A stretch of 64,000 nt of DNA from an uncultured Atopobium sp. (GTDB taxonomy: Bacteria; Actinomycetota; Coriobacteriia; Coriobacteriales; Atopobiaceae): assembly GCA_937997345.1 (NCBI GenBank), contig CALKTD010000031.1, forward strand, positions 17,483 to 81,482, read 5' to 3'. A program made the position numbers and the translations under genes. The notes beneath the pieces were generated by a model that worked only from the letters and a program-made list of their open reading frames with translations, was not told the DNA's origin and ran no database searches. Below, piece by piece: positions 1 to 8,985 of the stretch. Positions within the stretch are counted from its first letter, which is position 1. Every line of letters starts with the position of its first letter.

Positions 1-2
1 TG

Positions 3-284
3 GTGGCGGATGTTGCTCCTCCGGCAGATGTCGATATGGATTACGAGTTTTCGCAAGGCTCCATACTGACTTGTATGTGCTGCGGAGAATACTTTGTCCG
101 ACACTCCAGCCATCAACAGTACTGCGACAATCCGAATTGCAAGGCGAAGCGCAATAACCATAAGGCGAGAGCCTATTATAAAAAAGAATGCAGAAATAGA
201 ATGATCAGTTCTGTTATAGGTATTTGTATTAACAATGTTGCACACTTCGTATATAATTATTTAATTTTTAGAGGTATGTACTAA
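3..284 (+). CDS. C-terminal part of a zinc-finger protein (partial)
   Basis: The reading frame is open to the window edge. The GTG at position 3 is only the first possible start, so this is probably the tail of a longer protein. A compact zinc-finger-like cluster is visible: C24-x-x-C27, then C41 and C46, followed by a basic Lys/Arg-rich stretch. This resembles the C-terminal fingers of hypothetical proteins carried by integrative elements in Firmicutes and Coriobacteria. The last 25 residues are hydrophobic. The stop TAA (282-284) overlaps the ATG of the next small gene by one base, so the two are probably translationally coupled. It is AT-rich like the island that follows. I do not recognise a specific function; DNA or RNA binding is a guess from the finger. 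Confidence 0.6.
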   Translation: MADVAPPADVDMDYEFSQGSILTCMCCGEYFVRHSSHQQYCDNPNCKAKRNNHKARAYYKKECRNRMISSVIGICINNVAHFVYNYLIFRGMY

Positions 285-457
285 TGAGTAAAAGCATTTC
301 AATTAGCATTAGAGACAGTGAAGGAGATTTAATGAAACTTAAGCAGGATGCGCAGCTTGAAGCGTATGCCTCATATAGTGAATTCATATGTCGAACAGCA
401 CTAATAGAAGCATCTAAGGTCATTGCCGATAACGAGCAGAAACAAAAGGATGAATAG
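284..457 (+). CDS. Small ribbon-helix-helix (CopG/Arc-like) protein
   Basis: A 57-residue reading frame starts with ATG at 284, overlapping the preceding stop as TAATG. Residues 4-10 alternate polar and beta-branched residues (SISISIR), as in the beta-strand of ribbon-helix-helix DNA-binding proteins. Two predicted helices follow: DLMKLKQDAQLEAYA, then a helix starting at SEFICRTAL with the Ser-Glu-Phe-Ile start typical of the second RHH helix. Family knowledge: such proteins act as dimeric repressors or accessory DNA-binding proteins, for example antitoxins or mobilisation proteins. No toxin is adjacent. It lies just upstream of three DNA methyltransferase genes, so a control role over them is an inference. 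The stop TAG ends one base before the ATG of the methyltransferase at 459. Confidence 0.6.
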   Translation: MSKSISISIRDSEGDLMKLKQDAQLEAYASYSEFICRTALIEASKVIADNEQKQKDE

Positions 458-458
458 C

Positions 459-1904
459 ATGGATTTAGGGCAAGTATTTACAAAACTTCCAGTTGCGGAA
501 TATATGACTTCCCTCTTTACTATTGGTAAGAGCGCAAAAGTTCTTGATCCGTGTTTTGGTGAGGGTGCCTTCCTTAATGCTTTGACTAATAGTGGATGGA
601 ATCAAGTATATGGATATGAATTAGATTCAAACCTTTTCGCATATTGTAAAGATAAATATCAAAATTGTCTTCTGAAAAATGAAGACTATTTGTCCTCGAA
701 TAATAAGGAACAATATGATGGTATTATAATGAACCCGCCATATGTTAGACATGAAAAGATAAATGCCTTGTCTCAACTGGGTGTAAATAAAACTATTTTG
801 GCAACAAATCCGATTTTTTCTTTTCTGCCGACTACTGCGAATTTGTATATGTATTTTATTATTAAAGCAATTTCTGATTTAAAAGAAAACGGAGAATTAA
901 TTGTAATTTTCCCCAGCAGCTGGTCGCTCGCTAAGAATGGAGATCGTTTTGGAGAGGCTTTGTATAATAACTGTACTATCGAACGTCAAATACACATTTC
1001 TGGTGATGTATTTGAAAAATCTGCTCTTGTAGATATTATTATCCTTAAATTAAGAAAGATAAAAGGGACCAAATCAGTCGTTCCAGAATATGTAAAATTA
1101 GAGAATAATAGGTTCATTCCGATAAGCAGAAAAGACAGGCAGCTTAATATTGGTTTTTCTAATGAATTTAAGAATATCGGGAAAATTCGTAGAGGTTTAA
1201 CAACTGGTTGCAATGAGATGTTTATTAACCCCTCTATCAGTCATGAGGAACGGTATACAACTGCAATTATTTCTTCGCCTAAACAAGTGACTGGATATAC
1301 AACAGAAAATTCAAAATGCGACAAATTACTTATTGTTAATCAAGATGACTTAAACGATGAAAATATAGCTGATTACTTTAGAGAATGGAAAGATAGAATT
1401 ATAAAAGAAGGAAAGCCTAAAACTCTTGTCAGAAAAATAGACAAAGGCGATGAATGGTATAAACTCATCACCTTTGATTGCGACGGAATCATATTCAGCT
1501 ATTTTGTAAGGAGCGACATGAAATTTATAGTCAACAAATCTGGCAACATAATCCGAGATAACTTTTATATCATATTTCCTGCCGTTGATTATTGGGTATG
1601 TTTTGCCTTGTTAAATAACTATTACACCTACTATCAACTTGAATGCACTGGGAAAAAATATGGTGCAGGATTATTAAAACTACAGCAGTACGACTTAGAA
1701 AGCCTTCGTTTCCCAGCCCTGGATTCATTTTCGGAAGTGGACATAAATGGACTTAAAAAATTAGCCATGAAATTGGCTGCTACAGGATCGAGGAGCATTG
1801 TATCGGAAATCACACAAGTGCTTTCTCGGTATTGCGATATCAGTTTCGAAGAGATTGCATCTGAATATAAAAATATAGTTTCAAGAAGACTGGAGAACGT
1901 ATAA
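459..1904 (+). CDS. N6-adenine DNA methyltransferase
   Basis: This is an S-adenosylmethionine-dependent DNA adenine methyltransferase of 481 residues. Motif I is VLDPCFGEGAF (Asp about residue 30, binds SAM) and motif IV is NPPY at residues 92-95 (catalytic). The N-terminus MDLGQVFTKLPVAEYM matches the start common to gamma-type and Eco57I/TaqI-like methylases. I chose ATG 459 because AAAAGGA ends 8 bases upstream; ATG 450 is also in frame. The remaining ~300 residues probably hold the target recognition domain. It abuts the m5C methyltransferase gene with no gap, so they are cotranscribed. Composition is AT-rich, unlike the housekeeping genes to the right, suggesting horizontal transfer. It could be the modification unit of a restriction-modification system or an orphan; context favours the former. 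Confidence 0.88.
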   Translation: MDLGQVFTKLPVAEYMTSLFTIGKSAKVLDPCFGEGAFLNALTNSGWNQVYGYELDSNLFAYCKDKYQNCLLKNEDYLSSNNKEQYDGIIMNPPYVRHEKINALSQLGVNKTILATNPIFSFLPTTANLYMYFIIKAISDLKENGELIVIFPSSWSLAKNGDRFGEALYNNCTIERQIHISGDVFEKSALVDIIILKLRKIKGTKSVVPEYVKLENNRFIPISRKDRQLNIGFSNEFKNIGKIRRGLTTGCNEMFINPSISHEERYTTAIISSPKQVTGYTTENSKCDKLLIVNQDDLNDENIADYFREWKDRIIKEGKPKTLVRKIDKGDEWYKLITFDCDGIIFSYFVRSDMKFIVNKSGNIIRDNFYIIFPAVDYWVCFALLNNYYTYYQLECTGKKYGAGLLKLQQYDLESLRFPALDSFSEVDINGLKKLAMKLAATGSRSIVSEITQVLSRYCDISFEEIASEYKNIVSRRLENV

Positions 1905-2984
1905 ATGTCAAGTGTTGTTAGCTTGTTTTCTGGCGGTGGAGGGCTGGACTTAGGATTTATTAACGCTGGTTATAGAATTCTATGGGCAATTGATAATAAC
2001 GAAAATGCCGTTAAAACATATAGACAAAACATAGGAGATCATATTAAGTACGCCGATATTACTATGGAGAATGTTCAGAACATCCCACATTGTGACATTA
2101 TTATAGGGGGTCCACCGTGTCAATCATTCTCTCTTGCCGGAATGAGAAATGTCGAAGATGCGAGAGGACAGCTTATCTGGCATTATATGAAAATCCTTGA
2201 AGCAGTGCAGCCTAAGGCTTTTGTTTTTGAAAATGTAACGGGGCTGTTATCTGCAAAAAATTCAAGTGGTTCAAAAATTGTAGACCAACTTAAGGAAGCC
2301 TTTAAGAATATTGGATACAATGTTAAAATGCAGGTTATGAATGCGGCGGATTATGGTGTTCCGCAAAGAAGACGCAGAGTGATAATTGTCGGACTAAAAA
2401 ATGGACACTTTGCTTTCCCTGCAGCAACACACGGGGATTTCGGCGAAGGCTTACTCCCTTATATAAGTGTCAAACAAGCCTTAGATGATTTAGGCGCACC
2501 CATTAATGATGAAAACGGTGTTGTTGAGTATAGATGCCCACCACAGAACAACTATCAGAAAGCAATTCGGACAAAAGATGCGGTCACGGAGCATTTTATG
2601 TCAAAAATGAGCGAATTAGATAAATATATCTGCACACATGTCAAACCCGGTGGAAATTACAATGATATTCCAGCCGATGTTCCATCTGAACGTATTAGAA
2701 GATTACAGCGCGATGGAGGGCATACTACGTGTTATGGTCGTATGCTCCCTGATAAGCCATCCTATACTATTAATACATATTTTAATCGACCTAATGTAGG
2801 ATGTAACATTCATTACAGTCAGGACAGATTAATTACAGTCAGAGAGGCCTTGAGGCTACAGTCCTTCCCCGATTCATATCAAATTGTTTCAAGTAGCAAA
2901 CAAGGGAGAAACTTGATTGTTGGCAATGCTGTTCCCCCATTACTTGCTGAGGTTATTGCCGTAGAATTAAAGAAATACTTGTGA
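1905..2984 (+). CDS. C5-cytosine DNA methyltransferase (Dcm family)
   Basis: This 359-residue enzyme methylates cytosine C5 in DNA. The motifs are intact and in order: motif I FSGGGGLDLGF near the N-terminus, motif IV GGPPCQSFS with the catalytic Cys, motif VI ENV, motif VIII QRRRRVII, and a C-terminal GNAVPPLLAEV motif X. The target recognition domain lies between VIII and the last motifs (roughly residues 175-300). The start ATG directly follows the stop of the m6A methyltransferase, and a GGAG lies 9 bases upstream. Ten bases separate it from the nuclease-methyltransferase fusion gene. Having m6A and m5C enzymes in one operon is typical of systems whose asymmetric site needs a different methylase for each strand (HphI is a known example); applying this here is inference. 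Confidence 0.93.
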   Translation: MSSVVSLFSGGGGLDLGFINAGYRILWAIDNNENAVKTYRQNIGDHIKYADITMENVQNIPHCDIIIGGPPCQSFSLAGMRNVEDARGQLIWHYMKILEAVQPKAFVFENVTGLLSAKNSSGSKIVDQLKEAFKNIGYNVKMQVMNAADYGVPQRRRRVIIVGLKNGHFAFPAATHGDFGEGLLPYISVKQALDDLGAPINDENGVVEYRCPPQNNYQKAIRTKDAVTEHFMSKMSELDKYICTHVKPGGNYNDIPADVPSERIRRLQRDGGHTTCYGRMLPDKPSYTINTYFNRPNVGCNIHYSQDRLITVREALRLQSFPDSYQIVSSSKQGRNLIVGNAVPPLLAEVIAVELKKYL

Positions 2985-2993
2985 GGAAGATTT

Positions 2994-5537
2994 ATGATTA
3001 ATTATAACGATTCAGAGGTAGGCGTTTATCATCCCATATGCGAAAATGCCCTTAATATTGCCCTAAGACTTCTCGGACAGGATACAAATTATATAGTTGT
3101 TCACCATCGCTACACAGGCTCTTTGGAGATGGATTTTGTTATTGAAAATATTACAACTCACAAGTATCTCTGTGTTATTGAAGTAAAGCGAACCCCTGCT
3201 GCAGTAAACAGTACTCGGTATCAATTTCAAGCAATGTCATATGTTCAGAGTAACGCTGGCATAACAGAGAAGCCTTATTACATCCTCACTAATCTTGAAC
3301 GAGCTATTTTATTTAGATATGATTCGGCGCGACTGCGAACATATCAGCAAATGGTTCAACCAGGACTTTCTGTTATAGGTGATTTTCTGTCTTTCACGGA
3401 TGAAACTGCCTTGTGTGATGCTCTTTCTATTTATTTTAAGGATACTATTGATGCCATATTAGCGGATCGATATAGCTATTTCTTGACTTTAGATGACTTC
3501 GTTGCTGAGATAGAGCCTGTAAGGTTCGATTATCGCAAATGGAAAAGTAATCTCGCATTAATGCTTTATGAATATATTCGTGGTTCATTCGAATATGTGG
3601 GCAGGAATGATCTCCACGATATCCGAGTTTTTCATGGAAATATTCAGCAAATATGCAATGAAGGCAGTCGTGTTGATTTTTCCGGCATTTTTAATTACTG
3701 CACTACACTATTTGATTCAACAGTATCTGTTGCTAACTCCCTGCTTACGGAGCTTTTCAATTACGGCAAACAGAGTGTGACGGGTGACTCCATTGCTGAT
3801 ACATTGCATCAAATAGTATCTGCTGGGCATGAGCATGATGGAGAAGTACCAACAGATTTGGAATTGGCAAAAATTGTTGCAATTCTTGCTCATAGTATTA
3901 GTGGGGATTTAAACTCGGAAGACTATATCTGTGATCCGGCCGCAGGAAGCGGAAATCTGATTAGTTCTGCGATTCCAGTGTATAATCTTGAATCTAATCA
4001 GATAATTGCAAATGATTGTAATCAACAGCTATTAGAGCTTTTATCTTTGAGATTAGGACTAAATTATGCTAGCAGCATAAACACCACTATTGCTCCCAAT
4101 ATTACCTGCAATGACATCACTAATTTAAACCCTACATATTTTGAGAATGTTAAAGTCCTTCTTGTTAATCCACCTTTCGTTGCAGGCATAAATTGCGTCA
4201 CACGCAAGCAGTCATTTTTTCAAGCAATACACAGAATTAGCGGAACGCAGGCAATAACAAACAATGGGCAGATGCCATTAGAAGCGGTGTTTATCGAATT
4301 ACTTACAGAGTTGTTGCCTGAAGGAACTACAATTGCCTGTGTATTTCCAAAAACGCATTTAACGGCACGTGGCAACGAAGCAGTTAATATTCGTCAACTG
4401 CTTCTATCCAAATTTGGCTTGAAAAAGATTTTTATTTATCCTGGCGAAGGAATCTTCAAAGATGTCACCAAAGACACCTGTGTCCTTCTCGGATCTACAA
4501 AGCGAACATACGATGAGATTGATATTATAACAAGTATGAACAATATCCCTGATATTGACGCAGATGCATTCAACTCTACTCTAAGCATGAATCTCACAAA
4601 CGATTTTAGAACTATTATTCCGGGAATAGAGGGAAAAATTATCTCAAGAACCTCGCTTGTAAACAGTATGAGAGATGGTTGGCGTGAGCTTAATAATGAT
4701 ATGATTGACTCAATTTCTTATGTTCAGTCAGAATTGACTTCGTCACCAAAACTGATCCAATTGGATAGCTATAACTTCCCGGTGAAAAGAGGAGGAGCAG
4801 CAAACAACGGTGGCAGTAATCTTCTTTTCTTTGATTCCAACGATACTCTTTATAATAGTTATGATGGACGCGTAAATTTAGGCTCTGGCCTGCACAACGC
4901 ACATATTGACACTGTGGATATACAAGGTGGAGATAGTAAGTTTTTAGATTCTTCATTAAATCCACCAGTAATCATAGACTCAATCTTAAACGATTATGTA
5001 TCTTTACCGTCAAATAATGGAAGGCAAGCCAGAAATATAAAACCTGTATCGGAGTGGAAACGTATTTTAGATCGAGAAAGTAGAGGCGCATTTCCAGAAA
5101 ATGTCGTGTTGATTCCTCGGGCAATAAGGACAAAAGGTAGAGCTTACTTTTCCAGGGAAAGAGTTTTTGTTTCCACTAATTTTGTGGTATGTAATATGAC
5201 AACATTAGAGCAAGCGATTCTACTATCCTCGTGGATGACTACCATTTTTTATCAGCTGATATGTGAGGTTTCATCCAAGGACGAGGTAGGCATGAGAAAA
5301 ATGGAAGTAAAAGATATTCTTACCACATTAGTTCCAAATTTTGATGCTTTATCAGACACGTTGTTTTCAAGAATCCAATCTGAGATATCAAATGTTACCT
5401 TCTTGGAACTAAAGAATCCAGAGATTAGAGACATAGACCGTATATGGGCTGAAGAATTATTTGGAATCAATGCAAATGATAAACTAAATGAGGCTTCGAG
5501 GTTACTTGCATTTTTAGCTAACAGGCGTGATGTTTAA
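2994..5537 (+). CDS. PD-(D/E)XK nuclease fused to an N6-adenine methyltransferase
   Basis: An 847-residue protein with two recognisable parts. Residues about 1-160 resemble the HsdR N-terminal nuclease domain: D47, then E63-V64-K65 in a hydrophobic strand, then a Q-rich helix (RYQFQAMSYV), matching the PD-(D/E)XK pattern. Residues about 280-560 are an m6A methyltransferase with motif I DPAAGSGN (Asp 314) and motif IV NPPF (392-395). The C-terminal ~280 residues are probably the target recognition part. The fusion resembles type IIG restriction-modification enzymes. The start ATG has GAGGAAG just upstream. No HsdS, helicase or ATPase gene follows before the hairpin at 5543, so cleavage would have to be ATP-independent. 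It is the last gene of the AT-rich island. Confidence 0.82.
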   Translation: MINYNDSEVGVYHPICENALNIALRLLGQDTNYIVVHHRYTGSLEMDFVIENITTHKYLCVIEVKRTPAAVNSTRYQFQAMSYVQSNAGITEKPYYILTNLERAILFRYDSARLRTYQQMVQPGLSVIGDFLSFTDETALCDALSIYFKDTIDAILADRYSYFLTLDDFVAEIEPVRFDYRKWKSNLALMLYEYIRGSFEYVGRNDLHDIRVFHGNIQQICNEGSRVDFSGIFNYCTTLFDSTVSVANSLLTELFNYGKQSVTGDSIADTLHQIVSAGHEHDGEVPTDLELAKIVAILAHSISGDLNSEDYICDPAAGSGNLISSAIPVYNLESNQIIANDCNQQLLELLSLRLGLNYASSINTTIAPNITCNDITNLNPTYFENVKVLLVNPPFVAGINCVTRKQSFFQAIHRISGTQAITNNGQMPLEAVFIELLTELLPEGTTIACVFPKTHLTARGNEAVNIRQLLLSKFGLKKIFIYPGEGIFKDVTKDTCVLLGSTKRTYDEIDIITSMNNIPDIDADAFNSTLSMNLTNDFRTIIPGIEGKIISRTSLVNSMRDGWRELNNDMIDSISYVQSELTSSPKLIQLDSYNFPVKRGGAANNGGSNLLFFDSNDTLYNSYDGRVNLGSGLHNAHIDTVDIQGGDSKFLDSSLNPPVIIDSILNDYVSLPSNNGRQARNIKPVSEWKRILDRESRGAFPENVVLIPRAIRTKGRAYFSRERVFVSTNFVVCNMTTLEQAILLSSWMTTIFYQLICEVSSKDEVGMRKMEVKDILTTLVPNFDALSDTLFSRIQSEISNVTFLELKNPEIRDIDRIWAEELFGINANDKLNEASRLLAFLANRRDV

Positions 5538-5542
5538 TAAAA

Positions 5543-5581
5543 AACGACCATGAAGGAGTATTGCACTCTAACATGGTCGTT
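5543..5581 (+). terminator. Nested hairpin ending the restriction-modification operon
   Basis: A perfect 10-bp inverted repeat (AACGACCATG at 5543-5552, CATGGTCGTT at 5572-5581) encloses a smaller stem (GAGT 5556-5559, ACTC 5565-5568). It begins six bases after the stop of the fusion gene. The T-tract is weak, so termination strength is uncertain. Nothing else was recognised between here and the end of ackA at 5698. Confidence 0.6.
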
Positions 5582-5697
5582 CATCTGTTGTTCCGCTTGA
5601 AGAAGGTCGGATTAAATTTGCTTGTTCTGGCAAATCCCTAAGTTCAACCCTCTAATTTGCGGGAGTCATTCAAAAAACTTTAGAGTATAGACAAAAC

Positions 5698-6867
5698 CTA
5701 CTTACCCAGAAGCTCCTGAACGTCAAGAGCAATCATGTACTCCTCGTTGGTAGGTACCACCAAGACGCGTACTTTTGAATCTGGAGCAGAAATGTCACGG
5801 ATTTCACCGGAGCGAACCTTGTTCTTCTCCTCATCAATCTTGACACCCATCCACTCAAGCTCTTTGACAACGCCAAGACGCATCTCATCGGAGTTCTCAC
5901 CAATACCAGCGGAGAATGCCATGGTATCAAAGCCGTGCATAGCCTGAGCCATCTCCATGATGAGCTGGGAGGTACGATAGTAGAACATCTCAAGTGCAAG
6001 CTGGCAGTCCTTATCGCCAGCATGAGCGCCGTCCTCAATATCACGAGAATCGGAGTGTCCAGACAGAGCAAGAAGACCAGACTGCTTGTTCATCATTGTG
6101 TCAATCTCATCGATGGAATAGCCACCAACGCGAGAGAGATAGAAGACAGTAGCTGGGTCAATTGTGCCGCAACGGGTGCCCATGATAAGGCCATCGAGTG
6201 GAGTAAGACCCATGGTGGTCTCAAGATCGCGACCATCCTCAATAGCGGAAAGAGAAGCGCCAGAACCAAGGTGGCAGCTTACCAGCTTGTGAGTCTGACC
6301 ATTGGTGAACTCATTGGTTGCACGCCAAATGTAGCGGTGAGAAGTACCGTGAGCACCGTACTTGCGGACGTGGTACTTATCAACAACATCGCGAGGAAGA
6401 GCATAGCGATGTGCCTTCTCTGGCATGTTGAAGTGGAAAGAAGTATCACAGACGATTACATTGCCAACCTCTGGGAAGAGCTCACGGCAAATCTCAATAA
6501 CGTCAGCCTCAGCATAGTTGTGAAGAGGAGCAAGTGGAGCAACCTCACGAACCTGAGCCAGAACCTTATCGTCTACAACTGCAGACTCTGGGAAGTACCA
6601 ACCGCCCTGAACAACGCGGTGACCAATGCCGTCGATTGGCTTATCAATAGTCTTAAGGATGTCAAAGACATGCTTAATTGCAGTCTTATGATCAGGAAGA
6701 GCAACCTCAAGCTTCTGCTTCTCTCCACCAAGCTCCTCATGACCAACAAAAGAACCTTCGATACCGATACGCTCGCAGTTTCCTTTTGCGTAAACCTCGC
6801 GGGTGTCAACGTCAAGAAGCTGATACTTAAGAGACGAGCTGCCGGCGTTGATAACCAGTACGTTCAT
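5698..6867 (-). CDS. ackA: Acetate kinase
   Basis: AckA (389 residues) interconverts acetyl phosphate + ADP and acetate + ATP, the ATP-yielding last step of acetate fermentation in the cytoplasm. The ASKHA-fold signature INAGSSSLKY begins the protein. Active-site residues known from the family are present: R84 in GHRVVQGG, D141 in CDTSFH, H173 in GAHGTSHRY, and MGTRCGT. Length is normal. The start ATG has AGAGGAG upstream. The usual partner phosphotransacetylase (pta) is not adjacent. It is 133 bases from the HIT gene upstream, so it probably has its own promoter. Together with adhE it indicates mixed acetate/ethanol fermentation. Confidence 0.98.
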   Translation of the reverse strand: MNVLVINAGSSSLKYQLLDVDTREVYAKGNCERIGIEGSFVGHEELGGEKQKLEVALPDHKTAIKHVFDILKTIDKPIDGIGHRVVQGGWYFPESAVVDDKVLAQVREVAPLAPLHNYAEADVIEICRELFPEVGNVIVCDTSFHFNMPEKAHRYALPRDVVDKYHVRKYGAHGTSHRYIWRATNEFTNGQTHKLVSCHLGSGASLSAIEDGRDLETTMGLTPLDGLIMGTRCGTIDPATVFYLSRVGGYSIDEIDTMMNKQSGLLALSGHSDSRDIEDGAHAGDKDCQLALEMFYYRTSQLIMEMAQAMHGFDTMAFSAGIGENSDEMRLGVVKELEWMGVKIDEEKNKVRSGEIRDISAPDSKVRVLVVPTNEEYMIALDVQELLGK

Positions 6868-7000
6868 GTAACTCCTCTTTCCGTGAAGCAGTGCAGACTA
6901 GTAAGTCTTCCTCTCCTACTTCAAATAAACATAACCGCATGACATCATAAACCCCAAGATACCCCGGAGTTAAATAGACGAGCAAAAAAATTGAATATTT

Positions 7001-7345
7001 TTATTTTCCGCCCATAGAATCATTCATCTGCTTGCCACCTAAAATGTGGAAGTGGACGTGATTGACTGTCTGACCACCATGCTTTCCAGTGTTGGTAACA
7101 ACGCGAAATCCCGTCTCTTTGATTCCTGTCTTTTCTGTTACCGCAGTTATAGCCTTAGTAACACTCTCAAGGGTTGCAGCAGGAATACCATCAATGATGT
7201 TGTCGTAGTGGTTCTTTGGTACAACGAGAACGTGAACAGGAGTAATAGGATTTAGGTCATTAAAAGCTACAACGTTTTCATCCTCATAGAGAAACTCTGT
7301 AGGGATTTCTTTGTTAGCAAGCTTACAAAAAATGCAATCAGACAT
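7001..7345 (-). CDS. HIT-family (HinT-like) nucleotide hydrolase
   Basis: A 114-residue histidine-triad protein. The triad H96-V-H98-F-H100 followed by ILGG is intact, the central His being the nucleophile. Members hydrolyse purine nucleoside phosphoramidates such as AMP-lysine. The N-terminal pair C4-x-x-C7 may bind zinc, as in many bacterial HIT proteins. It lies ten bases after xseB and probably closes the yugP-xseA-xseB-hit operon. The physiological substrate cannot be read from the sequence. Confidence 0.93.
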   Translation of the reverse strand: MSDCIFCKLANKEIPTEFLYEDENVVAFNDLNPITPVHVLVVPKNHYDNIIDGIPAATLESVTKAITAVTEKTGIKETGFRVVTNTGKHGGQTVNHVHFHILGGKQMNDSMGGK

Positions 7346-7355
7346 AACCTCTCCT

Positions 7356-7619
7356 TTACTCGTCTAAATATGCAGTAGAAGGCGCTGCGGTTGTGTCAGT
7401 AATTGCAGCTCCTGCCTGGGACTCATCAAGCAGAACCTTAACCTTCTGCTCTGCAGTATCAAGCCTTCCACGAAGATCCTTTACCAGCTCAACGCCACGA
7501 GCATACAGAGCCAAAGACTCCTCGAGCTCCAAATCTGTACCCTCAAGCTTACGAACAATCTGCTCAAGTTCAATAGAAGCGTCTTTAAACGTCAGCTCTT
7601 CGGTCTTCTTAGTATCCAT
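7356..7619 (-). CDS. xseB: Exodeoxyribonuclease VII small subunit
   Basis: XseB (87 residues) is the small subunit of exonuclease VII, which degrades single-stranded DNA from both ends into oligonucleotides and acts in repair and mutation avoidance. The family core is visible: FKDASIELEQIVRKLE, followed by LELEESLALYARGVELV. The N-terminal Lys/Glu-rich helix and length are usual; the C-terminal 15 residues are an Ala/Thr-rich tail. It follows xseA by 14 bases, the common gene order, so the subunits are coexpressed. Confidence 0.95.
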   Translation of the reverse strand: MDTKKTEELTFKDASIELEQIVRKLEGTDLELEESLALYARGVELVKDLRGRLDTAEQKVKVLLDESQAGAAITDTTAAPSTAYLDE

Positions 7620-7633
7620 GTTGTTCCCCTAAT

Positions 7634-8983
7634 CTATGAGAGCTCAATATCAGAAACAGTTGCCCTGATTGTTCCATCCGTCATTTTGACCAGCAAAGAA
7701 TCTCCAACTGAAGCATCTTTGGCCGTTTTAATGACAGAACCCTTTTCATCTTGAACATATGCATATCCCCTTGTAAGAACCTTTAAAGGAGAAAGCGCAT
7801 CTAGTTTTCCCGCAAGCGAAGAAAAAGAAGCCTCATATGGATGAAGCATGGCTGCACTAGCTCTGGTAAGTCTTTGCGACTCAACAGAAAGCATCTCTTT
7901 CTTTCTTAAAAGAAGCGCTGGTAGAGCGTCCATTAATCTTTGCTCTGTCTGATTAAGATCTTCTGTTCTTGTAGAAATAATATACGCAGGGTCTTTCAAA
8001 CACGGACGATCAGACAGCTTCTCTAGCTGGAATTTTTTACTTGATAGGGCATTTCTCATTGCCAAGTTAGAACGCTGTTCAACAGCAGTTAGATCCGTCT
8101 TATAGAACTGCAAAATCTTTCTTGTAGCATTTCCAAGGCGAGAAATTCTGTTGTTAAACGTAGTTTGTAACTCACTAATGGCAGGAGCCACAGACTCTGC
8201 AGCAGCTGTTGGCGTTGAAGTTCTTCTATCAGAAACCATATCTGCAATGGTGGTATCGGGCTCATGACCAATGCCTGTGATAACAGGAACTGGACATGCA
8301 GCAATAGCGCGAGCCACTCCCTCGTCATTGAAGCACATAAGGTCTTCAAATGAGCCTCCACCACGCACCAGCAAAATTGCATCTGGCCGTGTAGTTGCAG
8401 CAACCTGGAGAGCTCTAATAATAGTTGCAGGTGCATGAGTACCCTGAACAGCACAGCCAGATACCTCAAGCTCTACAAGAGGGTTTCTGCGCGCAAGCGT
8501 ACGCTTAACATCATCAATGACGCTGCCAGAAAGTGAAGTAACCACACCAATGCGTGTACAGAACTCTGGAATGTAGCGCTTTCTGGAAATGTCTGTAAGA
8601 CCTTCTTTTTCTAGCTTTTTAGCAAGCTGAGCAACCTTTTGGCGAAGGTCTCCTTCCCCAGCAATCTGAATGGTGCGGGCATGAAAAGAAAGCTTGCCAC
8701 TTGAAGCGTAAATATCAAACTTTCCAGTCATCTGAATCTTCATACCGTCTTGCAGCGTAATGCCGCTAGCAGCATAAATCTTTGACCAGACAATAACCGC
8801 CATAGAGCTCACAGGGTCTTTTACGTCAAAGTAGCAATGACCGGACTTATAGTTTGGACCCCTAAATCCAGAGACCTCTCCAACCACCGTCATAGATGGC
8901 ATTAAGGCAACTTCATTTTTTGCAAAGAGCACCGCATCAGATACTGAAAGAACAGAATCTTCTTTCTCTTGAATCTGATCCAT
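7634..8983 (-). CDS. xseA: Exodeoxyribonuclease VII large subunit
   Basis: XseA (449 residues) is the catalytic subunit of exonuclease VII. An N-terminal OB-fold occupies about residues 12-115 (LSVSDAVLFAKNEV...GEVSGF), followed by the catalytic region with the conserved segments RIGVVTS, LLVRGGGSFEDLMCFNDE and PVITGIGHEPDTTIADMVSD, and a helical coiled C-terminal half. All family hallmarks are intact and the length is normal. It starts two bases after the stop of the zinc peptidase gene and is followed by xseB, so all are probably one transcript. Confidence 0.97.
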   Translation of the reverse strand: MDQIQEKEDSVLSVSDAVLFAKNEVALMPSMTVVGEVSGFRGPNYKSGHCYFDVKDPVSSMAVIVWSKIYAASGITLQDGMKIQMTGKFDIYASSGKLSFHARTIQIAGEGDLRQKVAQLAKKLEKEGLTDISRKRYIPEFCTRIGVVTSLSGSVIDDVKRTLARRNPLVELEVSGCAVQGTHAPATIIRALQVAATTRPDAILLVRGGGSFEDLMCFNDEGVARAIAACPVPVITGIGHEPDTTIADMVSDRRTSTPTAAAESVAPAISELQTTFNNRISRLGNATRKILQFYKTDLTAVEQRSNLAMRNALSSKKFQLEKLSDRPCLKDPAYIISTRTEDLNQTEQRLMDALPALLLRKKEMLSVESQRLTRASAAMLHPYEASFSSLAGKLDALSPLKVLTRGYAYVQDEKGSVIKTAKDASVGDSLLVKMTDGTIRATVSDIELS

Positions 8984-8985
8984 TA

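Noticed and set aside
5582..5697. Attachment site or tRNA fragment at the right edge of the methylase island
   Set aside because: I could not see a tRNA 3' end or a direct repeat matching the left side; the other junction may lie outside the window.
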